From contig CAIIXF020000003.1 of NCBI GenBank assembly GCA_903813345.2, positions 34,831,000-34,894,999 on the forward strand: a DNA stretch of 64,000 bases, read 5' to 3'. The translations under genes were made by a program, and so were the position numbers. The DNA is from Owenia fusiformis. Taxonomy: Eukaryota; Annelida; Polychaeta; Sabellida; Oweniidae. The notes beneath the pieces were generated by a model, which did no database searches, had not been told where the DNA came from, and saw only the letters and a program-made list of their open reading frames with translations. Position 1 is the stretch's first letter; every line of letters starts with the position of its first letter. Shown here piece by piece: positions 1-13,400 of the stretch.

Positions 1-2859
1 TTCTTCAATTGGGGTTTTCTTTGGTTTTGTATATCTCCCTTGCTCAATTTGGAGGTTGTGAGCACTTATTCTCAAACGTGTAAAGTTTCTTCGCATATCA
101 AGTCTGTCGATTATATTTAAATAATGTTCATATTTAAAATCTTTCTTGAGGGTTCTGTAGGTTCGTAGTTTATTGCCGTTATCATTTTTCCTAGTGTCAG
201 TATTTAATTTATTCTTCCAGTACCTGTCAAATTTTAGTTTAAGTAATGATGTACATCTTAAGGTATCAATTGTAGAATCCAAAGATTCAGAGCAATTTTC
301 ATTAATAGAGCAAATTATTTTGTTTACGTTTGAAACCCATGAGTTTTCTTGTAGTTCTTTGGAGCAGTCAAAAGCTGCCTTGATTAGAACATTTTTTGTA
401 TCTTTAATGTGATGTAAAAAGTTGAGAATTTGGCCAAATATACCTATAAATAGTGGATATCTTCCAAGTTCCCCATAAACAGCCATATTAGTGGCCTTTC
501 TACCAACTCCAAGTAGGAATTTGGAAAAGGATATGTTTAATTTTTCTGAAGGGAATTTGTTTTGGTTTAAGTATGCTTCTTCTAGGTTTGAACTGGATAC
601 TTTGTTAAGACTGAAAGGGGCCCATATTTCAGCCCCATATAGACAAATTGGTTTTATCATTTGATCAAACAGTTTAAGCCCAAGCTGTGGTTTTATATCA
701 CTCTGTTGAAGGCATCTTTTAAGTTTAAAAATTGCCTTACTAGCTTTTTCATGTAGGTGTGTTTGAGCTGATATAAAGCTGCCTGATGCTCGAAATATCA
801 CACCAAGGTACTTGTATTCTTGTACACATTGAACTTGGAGTCTACCATATGAGAAATAGTCAGTGCAGAGATGCCCGTTTTTTTGGAATTTAATTATCTT
901 GGTCTTATTTATGTTGATATTAAGTTTCCACCTGTCACAATATTCTTTTAAGGAATCTAAAGATCTTTGTAATCCATGTTTAGAAGTCGAGAATAAAACA
1001 ATATCATCAGCGTACATAAGCATGTTAATAATTTCTTTTCCAATAGATGGACAGTCATTTTTATAGCCAATAGTATCGGGTAAGTCATTTAGGAATAAAT
1101 TGAAAAGACAGGGGGACAATGGATCACCTTGTTTTACACCAATATTTGCTACTTTGAATACAGTTCTCTTCCCGAGGTCATTGTTTTTGATGCAAAATTT
1201 ATTATTATCATACATGTTTTCAATGATTTTTAATGTTTTACCACGAATTCCTGAGTTTAAAAGCTTGAATATTAGTCCCCTGTGCCAAATCGAGTCAAAC
1301 GCTTTTTGAAAATCAATGAAACAAGCATAGAGATGCTCTTTAGAGTTGTTTGATAAGTGTTTATCGATTAATGTTCGAAACACAAACATGTGATCTGATG
1401 TAAGCGCTTTTTCCTTGAAGCCAATTTGATACTTACTAGATATATTATTTTTGAGTAGAAATGATTTAATTCTATTATTAAGGATAGTGTTAAACACTTT
1501 ACCTAAGCAATTATTGATGGTTATTCCTCTATAGTTACTCATATCCGAAGGTTTACCAGATTTTAGAATGGACGATATGTAACCTTCATTCCATGATTTT
1601 GGATATTTTCCGCAATTAAGAATCTTGTTAAAAATGCTATTTAAGAATTTCAAGGATTGATTAATACTGTGTTTCACCATTTCATTTGATATTCCATCTA
1701 ATCCACAGGCTTTTTTATTTTTTAAATGTTTGACAGCACCTAGAATTTCATCATCATTTATGGTGTAATCAAGATCATTAAAAAAAGGTTCATTTTTTAG
1801 ATTAGAGATTTTCTGTTCAATGTCATTATCTATTGTAGTTGCTGTGTTGAGCAGTGATTCGTAATAAAGTAATTGCTCGGATGAGGAGATATGATTTGTA
1901 TTTGGTGCCTGACTTGTATTTGTTGACACTGATTTTAGTTGCTCAACTAATTTCCAATATTCTGAAGGGTCATTTTCACTCATAATATGTAACTGATTAA
2001 TAATGTTATTTTTAACTTTTTTCTTTGACTGCTTACACTTCTTTTTAAATATTTTTTTAAGCTTGAAATAATTCAGCCTCTTTTCATTATTGTTATGATC
2101 GCGGGCTAACAAATTTCCTAGTTTATTCACCTCTTTCTTCATTTGACTACATGACTTATCGAACCATGGAGTGGTTCTTCTAATCAATCGTTTTTTTGAC
2201 ATGATTTTCCGTTTAATGAGACATTCATTTGCCGATAATCTATAAGCGTTAGTCAATAGTTCTGTTGCTTCATCGGTTTCTAATTCATTGATACTTTTTG
2301 AGTTGAATGCCTGGTTCAGATTATTCAGTAATGAATTTTTAAAGCTCTCTGTTTTCTGTTTATACCACTTATATGTGCAAGGTAATTCTTTATGTATGAC
2401 CTCTGTGTCATAATTGCAATGAGTAGTGCACAGAGTATTAAGCGATACTTTGATACTTAGGGATATTAGACAGTGGTTTGATATAGTCCCCATGAAATCA
2501 TGAACTCTGAAATATCTAATTTTGTTCACTAAATCCTGCTGCACTAAAGCATAGTCAACTAAGCTACTACCATTCCACTGATAGCAAATTAATGCCCCAG
2601 TAAGGTCGCCAAAAATTCTGCCATTAAGTATCCTGAGTTGGGTGCTTTTGCATAAGTTTAATAATTCTTTCCCAAAAGTGTTTACATGCTTATCTTGACT
2701 CAAACGTCTGATAATATTATCATTGTCGAGAAAATAGTTGTAATGACATGGTACATAGTTATCATCTTCATCCAAAATAAAATCTAGTTCCTCCCCTGTT
2801 CGTGAATTTAGATCTCCCAAAATGATGACATTTCCCAACTCAGAATATTTGATAATGTT
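1..2859 (-). CDS. LINE pol ORF: endonuclease C-terminal end plus reverse transcriptase, runs off left edge
   Basis: On the minus strand one frame is open from a TAG at 2860-2862 to the window edge, about 953 codons, in every segment I translated. In order it shows the end of an exonuclease-endonuclease-phosphatase domain (GDLNS at 2803-2817, SNH near 2473-2481), a basic linker, then reverse transcriptase: ACGLDGISNE near 1700, motif A FIDFQKAFDSIWH near 1280-1320, motif B GVKQGDPLSP near 1114-1140, and catalytic YADD at 1003-1014. It would copy LINE RNA into DNA at a nicked target. The 5' part of the endonuclease is missing: the frame stops where the 66-bp array begins. The clade is not assigned. 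It lies antisense in an upstream Piezo intron. Confidence 0.88.
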
Positions 2860-2862
2860 CTA
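1..2862 (-). mobile_element. 5'-truncated non-LTR retrotransposon (LINE), partial
   Basis: The element body holds the endonuclease and reverse transcriptase frame. Its 5' end is lost at about 2862, where a 66-bp satellite starts without any spacer. The 3' end and tail are outside the window, so no target-site duplication can be checked. The open frame suggests a recent insertion, although the truncated copy has no complete endonuclease. Confidence 0.85.
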
Positions 2863-5800
2863 CTGCACTGTCCTTGTGTGTGATAGTCATTAATTGTTTC
2901 ATAAATAACATATATTAGATGGGTATTACTTCACTGTCCTTGTGTGTGATAGTCATTAATTGTTTCATAAATAACATATATTAGATGGGTATTACTGCAC
3001 TGTCCTTGTGTGTGATAGTCATTAATTGTTTCATAAATAACATATATTAGATGGGTATTACTGCACTGTCCTTGTGTGTGATAGTCATTAATTGTTTCAT
3101 AAATAACATATATTAGATGGGTATTACTGCACTGTCCTTGTGTGTGATAGTCATTAATTGTTTCATAAATAACATATATTAGATGGGTATTACTGCACTG
3201 TCCTTGTGTGTGATAGTCATTAATTGTTTCATAAATAACATATATTAGATAGGTATTACTTCACTGTCCTTGTGTGTGATAGTCATTAATTGTTTCATAA
3301 ATAACATATATTAGATGGGTATTACTGCACTGTCCTTGTGTGTGATAGTCATTAATTGTTTCATAAATAACATATATTAGATGGGTATTACTGCACTGTC
3401 CTTGTGTGTGAAAGTCATTAATTGTTTCATAAATAACATATATTAGATGGGTATTACTGCACTGTCCTTGTGTGTGATAGTCATTAATTGTTTCATAAAT
3501 AACATATATTAGATAGGTATTACTGCACTGTCCTTGTGTGTGATAGTCATTAATTGTTTCATAAATAACATATATTAGATAGGTATTACTGCACTGTCCT
3601 TGTGTGTGATAGTCATTAATTGTTTCATAAATAACATATATTAGATGGGTATTACTGCACTGTCCTTGTGTGTGATAGTCATTAATTGTTTCATAAATAA
3701 CATATATTAGATAGGTATTACTGCACTGTCCTTGTGTGTGATAGTCATTAATTGTTTCATAAATAACATATATTAGATGGGTATTACTGCACTGTCCTTG
3801 TGTGTGATAGTCATTAATTGTTTCATAAATAACATATATTAGATGGGTATTACTGCACTGTCCTTGTGTGTGAAAGTCATTAATTGTTTCATAAATAACA
3901 TATATTAGATGGGTATTACTGCACTGTCCTTGTGTGTGATAGTCATTAATTGTTTCATAAATAACATATATTAGATGGGTATTACTGCACTGTCCTTGTG
4001 TGTGATAGTCATTAATTGTTTCATAAATAACATATATTAGATAGGTATTACTGCACTGTCCTTGTGTGTGATAGTCATTAATTGTTTCATAAATAACATA
4101 TATTAGATGGGTATTACTGCACTGTCCTTGTGTGTGATAGTCATTAATTGTTTCATAAATAACATATATTAGATGGGTATTACTGCACTGTCCTTGTGTG
4201 TGAAAGTCATTAATTGTTTCATAAATAACATATATTAGATGGGTATTACTGCACTGTCCTTGTGTGTGATAGTCATTAATTGTTTCATAAATAACATATA
4301 TTAGATGGGTATTACTGCACTGTCCTTGTGTGTGATAGTCATTAATTGTTTCATAAATAACATATATTAGATGGGTATTACTGCACTGTCCTTGTGTGTG
4401 ATAGTCATTAATTGTTTCATAAATAACATATATTAGATAGGTATTACTGCACTGTCCTTGTGTGTGATAGTCATTAATTGTTTCATAAATAACATATATT
4501 AGATGGGTATTACTGCACTGTCCTTGTGTGTGATAGTCATTAATTGTTTCATAAATAACATATATTAGATAGGTATTACTGCACTGTCCTTGTGTGTGAT
4601 AGTCATTAATTGTTTCATAAATAACATATATTAGATGGGTATTACTGCACTGTCCTTGTGTGTGATAGTCATTAATTGTTTCATAAATAACATATATTAG
4701 ATGGGTATTACTGCACTGTCCTTGTGTGTGAAAGTCATTAATTGTTTCATAAATAACATATATTAGATGGGTATTACTGCACTGTCCTTGTGTGTGATAG
4801 TCATTAATTGTTTCATAAATAACATATATTAGATAGGTATTACTGCACTGTCCTTGTGTGTGATAGTCATTAACTGTTTCATAAATAACATATATTAGAT
4901 GGGTATTACTGCACTGTCCTTGTGTGTGATAGTCATTAATTGTTTCATAAATAACATATATTAGATGGGTATTACTGCACTGTCCTTGTGTGTGAAAGTC
5001 ATTAATTGTTTCATAAATAACATATATTAGATGGGTATTACTTCACTGTCCTTGTGTGTGATAGTCATTAATTGTTTCATAAATAACATATATTAGATAG
5101 GTATTACTGCACTGTCCTTGTGTGTGATAGTCATTAATTGTTTCATAAATAACATATATTAGATGGGTATTATTGCACTGTCCTTGTGTGTGAAAGTCAT
5201 TAATTGTTTCATGAATAACATATATTAGATAGGTATTACTGCACTGTCCTTGTGTGTGATAGTCATTAATTGTTTCATAAATAACATATATTAGATAGGT
5301 ATTACTGCACTGTCCTTGTGTGTGATATAGTCATTAATTGTTTCATGAATAACATATATTAGATAGGTATTACTGCACTGTCCTTGTGTGTGATAGTCAT
5401 TAATTGTTTCATAAATAACATATATTAGATGGGTATTACTTCACTGTCCTTGTGTGTGATAGTCATTAATTGTTTCATAAATAACATATATTAGATGGGT
5501 ATTACTGCACTGTCCTTGTGTGTGATATAGTCATTAATTGTTTCATGAATAACATATATTAGATAGGTATTACTGCACTGTCCTTGTGTGTGATAGTCAT
5601 TAATTGTTTCATAAATAACATATATTAGATGGGTATTACTTCACTGTCCTTGTGTGTGATAGTCATTAATTGTTTCATAAATAACATATATTAGATAGGT
5701 ATTACTGCACTGTCCTTGTGTGTGATAGTCATTAATTGTTTCATAAATAACATATATTAGATGGGTATTACTTCACTGTCCTTGTGTGTGATAGTCATTA

Positions 5801-6800
5801 ATTGTTTCATAAATAACATATATTAGATGGGTATTACTGCACTGTCCTTGTGTGTGAAAGTCATTAATTGTTTCATGAATAATATATATTAGATAGGTAT
5901 TACTGCACTGTCCTTGTGTGTGATAGTCATTAATTGTTTCATAAATAACATATATTAGATGGGTATTACTGCACTGTCCTTGTGTGTGATATAGTCATTA
6001 ATTGTTTCATGAATAACATATATTAGATAGGTATTACTGCACTGTCCTTGTGTGTGATAGTCATTAATTGTTTCATAAATAACATATATTAGATGGGTAT
6101 TACTTCACTGTCCTTGTGTGTGATAGTCATTAATTGTTTCATAAATAACATATATTAGATGGGTATTACTGCACTGTCCTTGTGTGTGAAAGTCATTAAT
6201 TGTTTCATAAATAACATATATTAGATGGGTATTACTTCACTGTCCTTGTGTGTGATTAGTCATTAATTGTTTCATAAATAACATATATTAGATGGGTATT
6301 ACTGCACTGTCCTTGTGTGTGATAGTCATTAATTGTTTCATAAATAACATATATTAGATGGGTATTACTTCACTGTCCTTGTGTGTGATAGTCATTAATT
6401 GTTTCATAAATAACATATATTAGATGGGTATTACTGCACTGTCCTTGTGTGTGAAAGTCATTAATTGTTTCATAAATAACATATATTAGATGGGTATTAC
6501 TTCACTGTCCTTGTGTGTGATAGTCATTAATTGTTTCATAAATAACATATATTAGATAGGTATTACTGCACTGTCCTTGTGTGTGATAGTCATTAATTGT
6601 TTCATAAATAACATATATTAGATAGGTATTACTTCACTGTCCTTGTGTGTGATAGTCATTAATTGTTTCATAAATAACATATATTAGATAGGTATTATTG
6701 CACTGTCCTTGTGTGTGATAGTCATTAATTGTTTCATAAATAACATATATTAGATGGGTATTACTGCACTGTCCTTGTGTGTGATAGTCATTAATTGTTT
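2861..6800. repeat. 66-bp satellite array, about 60 copies
   Basis: A 66-bp unit is repeated head to tail with very few changes. It contains CACTGTCCTTGTGTGTGATA, GTCATTAATTGTTTCAT and AACATATATTAGAT. Variants recur at fixed sites: GCAC or TCAC, GATAG, GAAAG or GATATAG, CATAAATA or CATGAATA, and GATGGGT or GATAGGT. One 68-bp form appears at 5324, 5524 and 5988. The array abuts the LINE on the left and a MITE on the right. No coding potential is seen. Confidence 0.97.
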
Positions 6801-6804
6801 CTAC

Positions 6805-7152
6805 CCAATAGACTAGGTGCGAGTAGAAACAATCTTGATTTACGTCATTAAATATTCAAAATTCAGTCAAAGTAATGTCATATTTGAAATCTGCATGTAA
6901 TTGTACATCTAGAAATATGGTTTCGAAAATTGTTTATCAACTTTGAAAATTAATTTTTTTGAAAATGTGCCTTCTAGGTCGGGGAGACTCCCCATAGACC
7001 CCATGTTACAAAATCACAAAAAGTGAAATATCTTTTTCTTGTAATTGTGATTTAAGTTAAAGGGAACTTTCTACTAAACCCACCATGCTATCTGACCCGA
7101 ACGAGCCACCTGGTGGTGAATCTGGTAACTACCTACTCGCATCTGCCTTATT
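6805..7152. mobile_element. MITE family A, copy 1 (internally deleted)
   Basis: It begins with AATAGACTAGGTGCGAGTAG and ends with CTACTCGCATCTGC, inverted terminal sequences sharing GCGAGTAG. The interior matches 8210-8632 and 59219-59660, including the GACTCCCCATAGACCCCATG region and GAACGAGCCACCTGGTGGTG. It is about 80 bp shorter than the other copies. It sits at the right end of the 66-bp array. Confidence 0.75.
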
Positions 7153-7279
7153 AATTTGCTTCCGTCCTTGTTCTATTGAAGTTCAATGTTGTCCAGTTTT
7201 AATTTGACAATATTTGAAAACAATGAAGTGTAAGCCACTCCAAGAGATGAAAAATACAAAATGCTGTTTATTTTCACAG

Positions 7280-7412
7280 ATTCTGAACACAGCTGTAGAA
7301 GAAGGCATGGATAAAGCTATAGAAACATCTGATGATCCTGCTGACCAATCAAAAGGAGAGAATGAATCACATGACATCACACTTACTGATGAAGTTGAAG
7401 CAGAACCTAAAC
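7280..7412 (+). CDS. Piezo: Piezo exon 1 of window: acidic cytoplasmic linker
   Basis: 133 nt after TTTTCACAG, ending before GTGAGT, phase 0 in and phase 1 out. It encodes a soluble acidic stretch, ILNTAVEEGMDKAIET to EVEAEPK, rich in D, E, S and T, with no membrane segment. The call rests on the splice signals, and on the leftover C joining AA of the next exon into a Gln codon. Such linkers diverge fast in Piezo, so homology alone would not identify it. Confidence 0.75.
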
Positions 7413-10400
7413 GTGAGTCTGGGCCATTTCCTGTTCCTGCTACAATCAAATGTTTTGATATATGGCCGTTACCATAATCAGAGAATACAATCAAAACTTA
7501 TTTTTTACTTTGGCCTTATATTATAAAATATTTTACTTTGGCCTTAGAGGATCAGAAGTTCATAACATTTCAATTTGTGGAACTCATGAATTATTCATGA
7601 GACACATGCTAAGAAAGTAACCATGTGAAAACAGATCTGTGATTGGTCAGTTTGAGTTTGTAAGTATTGATATTTTGTTGATTTCAGCCAATCATAAAGC
7701 ATTACGTCAACTCTCTTTCTCATGTATAGTATAAAGATAGATCGCTTGGATTTTACATTCATTCTGAAGTTGTTGTTAACTGTAACGAGACAGATGGGGG
7801 GAATTGTCTATTTATGACTCAACAGATTCTGCAAAATCTCCAATTAAGTGTAATGGTATAAACCTAGAGGATACATTGCCGTCAATTTAGTTTTACGAAC
7901 TTTTGGCTCCCAATGTGATTTCCAATGTGATCCGAGTCTCAATTTTGTCTTAATGTCAGCAAAGGTCATATAATTATTTGATATTTTATCTGAATTATTT
8001 CTATTCAGAGTCATAATTTGAGTATTTTTGATATTGGTATTGAATATATTTTTGCTACAATAAACTTTTAAAGATTTTATTTCAATTTTATGTGTATTTG
8101 TGGTAATCGATCAAGATATTCCAACCAACCCACTCCACTCTATCACATCTAGTCATAGCTCCTCGGCCATACATGTATCTTTCAGTTTAGGAAGCAGAGT
8201 AAAATTTTCCAATAGACTAGATGCGAGTAGTAATAATCTTGATTTGCTTCATTAAAAATTAAAATTCAGTCAAACTGATGTCATATTTGGAATCTACATG
8301 TAAAATTACTTTTAGAAATGTGGTTTTGAAGAGTTTATCAACTTTGAAAAGTTTATTTTCTTTGATTTCTAGGTTGGGGTGATTCCCCATGTTGTAAAAT
8401 CACAAGAAATATATAGTGAAATATCTTTCTTATGAAAGGCAGATAATAGTTTCTTTTACCAAACATATTTTAATTTGTATAACTATCAGATACAAAAGGG
8501 TAATATGAAAAGTGAACCACTAAAACTGATGATAATTCAAGTCTAAGGGAACATTCTACTATACCTGCCATGTTTTTTTCCCCAAATGAGCCACCTGTTT
8601 GCGAAACTGGTAACTACCAACTCGCATGTGAGTAATTTGAGCCAAATACTGGTACTTTTGGTGATTCCTACATAATGTGTTGTTGCCCAATACTTTTTTG
8701 TTAAGCAATTAAATCTTAAGAGTATGATTATAATTGATATTACAAAGAAATGGTGATATTTTTAAAGGCAGTGTTTTTGTGTTTGGCATTCAGTGTTTCG
8801 CGTCAGTATTCAGCTTTGGCATTTGCAGACACTCCAAGTAAACACAAGTTCAAACCTTAACTCTCATTATTTAAAAATCCATCATAATCTTGATTCTACG
8901 TTGGTGTAATTTCACATGTTGCAATTGCGATGATCCGCAATTGGACACCATGAAGAACAACAAGATATCACCACTGGAAATGGAGGTGACATAATTTCCA
9001 ATTCAAATTTGGCAAATGGGCATCATTGGCCTGTTTATTCACTAGTATTCAGACATGGCCAATGACATGCAGGTTGACTAGACTGGATGCTTGAACTAGA
9101 CTGTAACTGTAGACTCTCACTGTAGAATTGACTATAATTGTAGCACTAGCAATACTATTCATCATTTTCTGTCTCCAAATGTCTTGTCAAATCATGAACG
9201 GCACTGGCAAATATTGATTATATCCTTGCAACAAAGTATGCAAAATGTGTTATCCTCACTCAGAATGTCCAATGTAAGGAAATGCTGTGGCCCAATCTGC
9301 ATTTATTCTAATTGTACCTCTCACTCCAATTCACTTAGCCTGCTGTTCTGACATTTCACTTAATGGCAACATTTTCTTTATTACAAAAAATGTGATAACG
9401 TGACACTTGGATTGTCTGCATTTGTAAAAATTGATACACTTTTGAAATTGCAACTGACGGTTAAATTTTTCAGAAGGTCCATGTACCAAGATATTGAATG
9501 GATTTAAACTGATCTGGGCTCTGATCGCCAGTGGCATAGACCAAGTCACAGGATTGCTTAACAAAATATCAAAGGATAACAGAGATGTAGCAGAAATACT
9601 AGAAGATGAAAAACGAAAGGAAAAGGAACGCATCCATGTAAGTAGTTTCTAAAAACTTATTGTTGATTAAAAATATATAGTTCTGTCTTTTTTGTCTTCA
9701 GCAAATTTTGCCCTGCCTTCCTTTAGCAGTTATAGTGGGGGATTTTTAAGATTTAAAATTGGTGTTTCCTTTCCTCTATTGACAAGCAATATTCTCAGCT
9801 TTGTTTTATTTGTGATTTAGAATCTCCTTTACTATTATTGTAGTCGAACTAGATTATAGTATTTATATCCCACTTTAGTGACATCTCCAGCTTTGAAAAG
9901 TGGAAATATTATATTCATGCATTTTTACAGTGAAATGTAAAATTAAGATATTAGCATGCTGTTGAGAGAAAATCCTGGAGATATCACTTATGTCATTCCT
10001 TAAAGTGACTCAATCTCAGGTTGAGCCACTTTAAGTTGTGAAATTGCTTTCCTTTATTCTTCCTGTAATCCTGGATGTTATATGTCACATTGTAGCTTTT
10101 TATTATTAGAGTATGTGTTGTTTCAATGAATGTTTCAATGTGTTTTGTTGCCTTATTTTATCTTGTGCTGTTACCACACCCTGTGATCAGAGAAAATGAA
10201 AGGGTGAGAAGCCCATTTATGCAATAAAATTCAACAAATCAACAAGATTTATTTTTCACAAGAGAGGTTACAAATAAATCGCTAAATGAATAGGTGCACA
10301 GTATGATTTAATCAGTTAGGTATTTTATGATTCTCGACTGATACACTTCTAAAGTGTGAGATCTTTTGAAAAATGTACAATGCTACAATGTGCTCAAGTC

Positions 10401-13400
10401 AATGTTTTTGCAATAAATCAAGAGGTCAACATGACTTATAAATACTTATAAGCTTTTCAAAATACTGTCCATATGTTAATAGTAATGAATAGGGAAAGAA
10501 AAAATGGGGACATTTTGAGTTATATGAAATTAGGTCAAGTAGCATCCCTTATCAAGTAGAGTTTTAGGGAGATAAGTTGGTAAGATATATACCGTATCCT
10601 AATTTTGAGGTTTCCATATCCAGAACCTCCATATCTCCCGCCATATCTCCCGCTTCGGTGCATATCTTCCTGCTTTCGGTAAGTTGTGGAAATGCATTAA
10701 AATGACTTTGCATATGAATGATTTGTTTATTTTTATACCTTGTACTATTGAAATGGCCATATGCCCCTGAAAACTCTATTTGGTATAGGATAAAGCAATT
10801 ATTTACGGTCGGTTTGGATATTGGGTTCATCCCTCGTGAGATATGCACATCTACCTTCGGTCCCTACGGTCCCTCGGGTAGATATGCATATCTCCCTCTG
10901 GATAAACCCCATATCAAAAACCTCCCAGTACATCACCCTTATTTCTTATCATGTTTTCATGTTTTATAGACATATCATCCCGCCTCCGTTCACTCCTCTC
11001 CCCTCTGTTCAATTAGGAAAGTTATTTTTAAAAGCCAGTAATAAAATTAATTTTGTGATGATAAAGTCGCTAACAAGTATTTATTACAGGTTGTTTAGTC
11101 CTCTGTGGCTTGAAAACATTGACTTGTGCACATTGGTGGCGTTGTACTTTTTATCGTACCTAACAAAAGGTACGATATTATAGTCAGCTTGACGGGCGGG
11201 CGGGCAGGCGGCGTCTCACTTTTCAGCTTGTCTACGGGTTTCCAGCCAAACCATTTGAGGGATTCATCTGAAATTTTCAGGGATGTTTCTACATATCGAT
11301 GTCAAGAACTGATTAGTTTTGGGCATTCTGGGTAAATCTTAAGGTGGCCATTTTGGATTTTCCATCCTAAAATCTTCACTTTCAAGACTTGTCTACAGGT
11401 TTCCAGCCAAACCATTTGAGGGATTCATCTGAAATTTTCAGGGATGTTTCTACATATCAACGTCAAGAACTGATTAGTTTTTTGGGCATTCTGGGTAAAT
11501 TTTAAGGTGGCCATTTTGGATTTTCCGTCCTAAAATCTTCACTTTCAAGACTTGTCTACAGGTTTCCAGCCAAACCATTTCAGGGATTCATCTGAAATTT
11601 TCAGGGATGTTTCTACCTATCAACGTCAAGAACAGATCAGTTTTTGGGCATTCTGGGTAAATCTTAAGGTGGCCATTTTGGATTTTCCGTCCTAAAATCT
11701 TCACTTTCAAGACTTGTCTACAGGTTTCCAGCCAAACCATTTGAGGGATTCATCTGAAATTTTCAGGGATGTTTCTACATATCAACGTCAAGAACTGATT
11801 AGTTTTTGGGCATTCTGGGTAAATTTTAAGGTGGCCATTTTGGATTTTCCGTCCTAAAATCTTCACTTTCAAGACTTGTCTACAGGTTTCCAGCCAAACC
11901 ATTTCAGGGATTCATCTGAAATTTTCAGGGATGTTTCTACATATCAACGGCAAGAACTGATTAGTTTTTGGGCATTCTGGGTAAATTTTAAGGTGGCCAT
12001 TTTGGATTTTCCGTCCTAAAATCTTTACTTTCAAGACTTGTCTACAGGTTTCCAGCCAAACCTTTTGAGGGATTCATCTGAAATTTTCAGGGATGTTTCT
12101 ACATATTAACGTCAAGAACTGATTAGTTTTTGGCCATTCTGGGTAAATTTTAAGGTGGCCTGGATTTTCTGTCCTAAAATGTTCACTTTCAAGACTTGTC
12201 TACAGATTTTCAGCCAAACCATTTGAGGGATTCATCTGAAATTTTCAGGGATGTTTCTACATATCAACGTCAAGAACTGATTGGTTTTTGGGCATTCTGG
12301 GTAAATTTTAAGGTGGCCATTTTGGATTTTCCGTCCTAAAATCTTCACTTTCATGACTTGTCTACAGGTTTCCAGCCAAACCGTTCAAATTGTTTACATA
12401 TGTTACACAGTGATAAGTTCTAGAGCTGATTAACTTTTCTGTGGCCATCTTGCTTTCTTGGTCAACAAGACCACAATGCTGTGTTTTAGATATGATATTG
12501 TTCACGTCTGTGCCTTGTTTTAATAGTTCTAACACCTAAGAAGTGTATCACTTAAATTATAAAATACAGATTTCACCATTTAGCAATTTTTGTAAACTTT
12601 CTCATGAATAATAAGCAGATTTGTTTCTTCTGATCAGAGGGCACAATTCCCTTACTTACTAGATAACTTTAAATACCATCTCATTTGAATCTCAAACTTT
12701 TATATGTCTTAATCTTGTACATACTACTGGACTGCATATTTGTTGTTGTAAAATTGTGTTTTGTGCTATTCCTCCAGCCAAATATCTATCCTTATAAAAA
12801 GGTAGGAAAAGGTGGATTGTTGAATCTAAGGTGTTCTCATATAAAAGTTTTGCAAGTTGCAATTGTTAAAAAGTTAGAAAGAAGTCATTGCAAAACTTTT
12901 TAAAGGTTTATTTAAGATGTTGGTATTGTGTTTCAGTTTTATTTGTTATTGAATCTTGGATTTTGCCTCTAAAGTTTAAAAACTAGAAGAAAACCAGTAG
13001 AAAAAGTATAATTCTACCAAAGAAGCAACTTCCTAATGAATACTTAAGAGGCAAAATGGCAATTAGTGATGAATGGAAATTTGATTTGAATGTACCTAAG
13101 TTGTTATTTGCATGTAATGTCAATGTGCTTATAATGCATGTGATGTTTCTTGTTCTTCTTTTGGTTTATATTAGGAAGGGAACATTTTATGTTAAATATT
13201 AATCTTATGTTTTAATTTTAGCAATTCTATGACATACCACCTTCTCTGTCTGTAAGTTGTTTTGTACTTTAGGCTGAATAATCAGCCCTTTTCCATTTTT
13301 CCATACCCTCGCTTTGTGTTAACCAGTTTGGTTTTCTCAGTTTTATTTCCATTTGCTAAAAGTTGAGTGTAAAGTAATATGGAACTCTAGAGCCACAAAA

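Noticed and set aside
2861-6800. CRISPR-like regular repeats
   Set aside because: Units are contiguous with no unique spacers, and the setting is an intron-rich animal gene. It is a satellite.
7183-7494. 103-codon minus-strand frame opposite Piezo exon 1
   Set aside because: It is the antisense shadow of the exon, without its own motifs.
9331-9633. 100-codon minus-strand frame opposite exon 2
   Set aside because: Antisense shadow of the Piezo exon.
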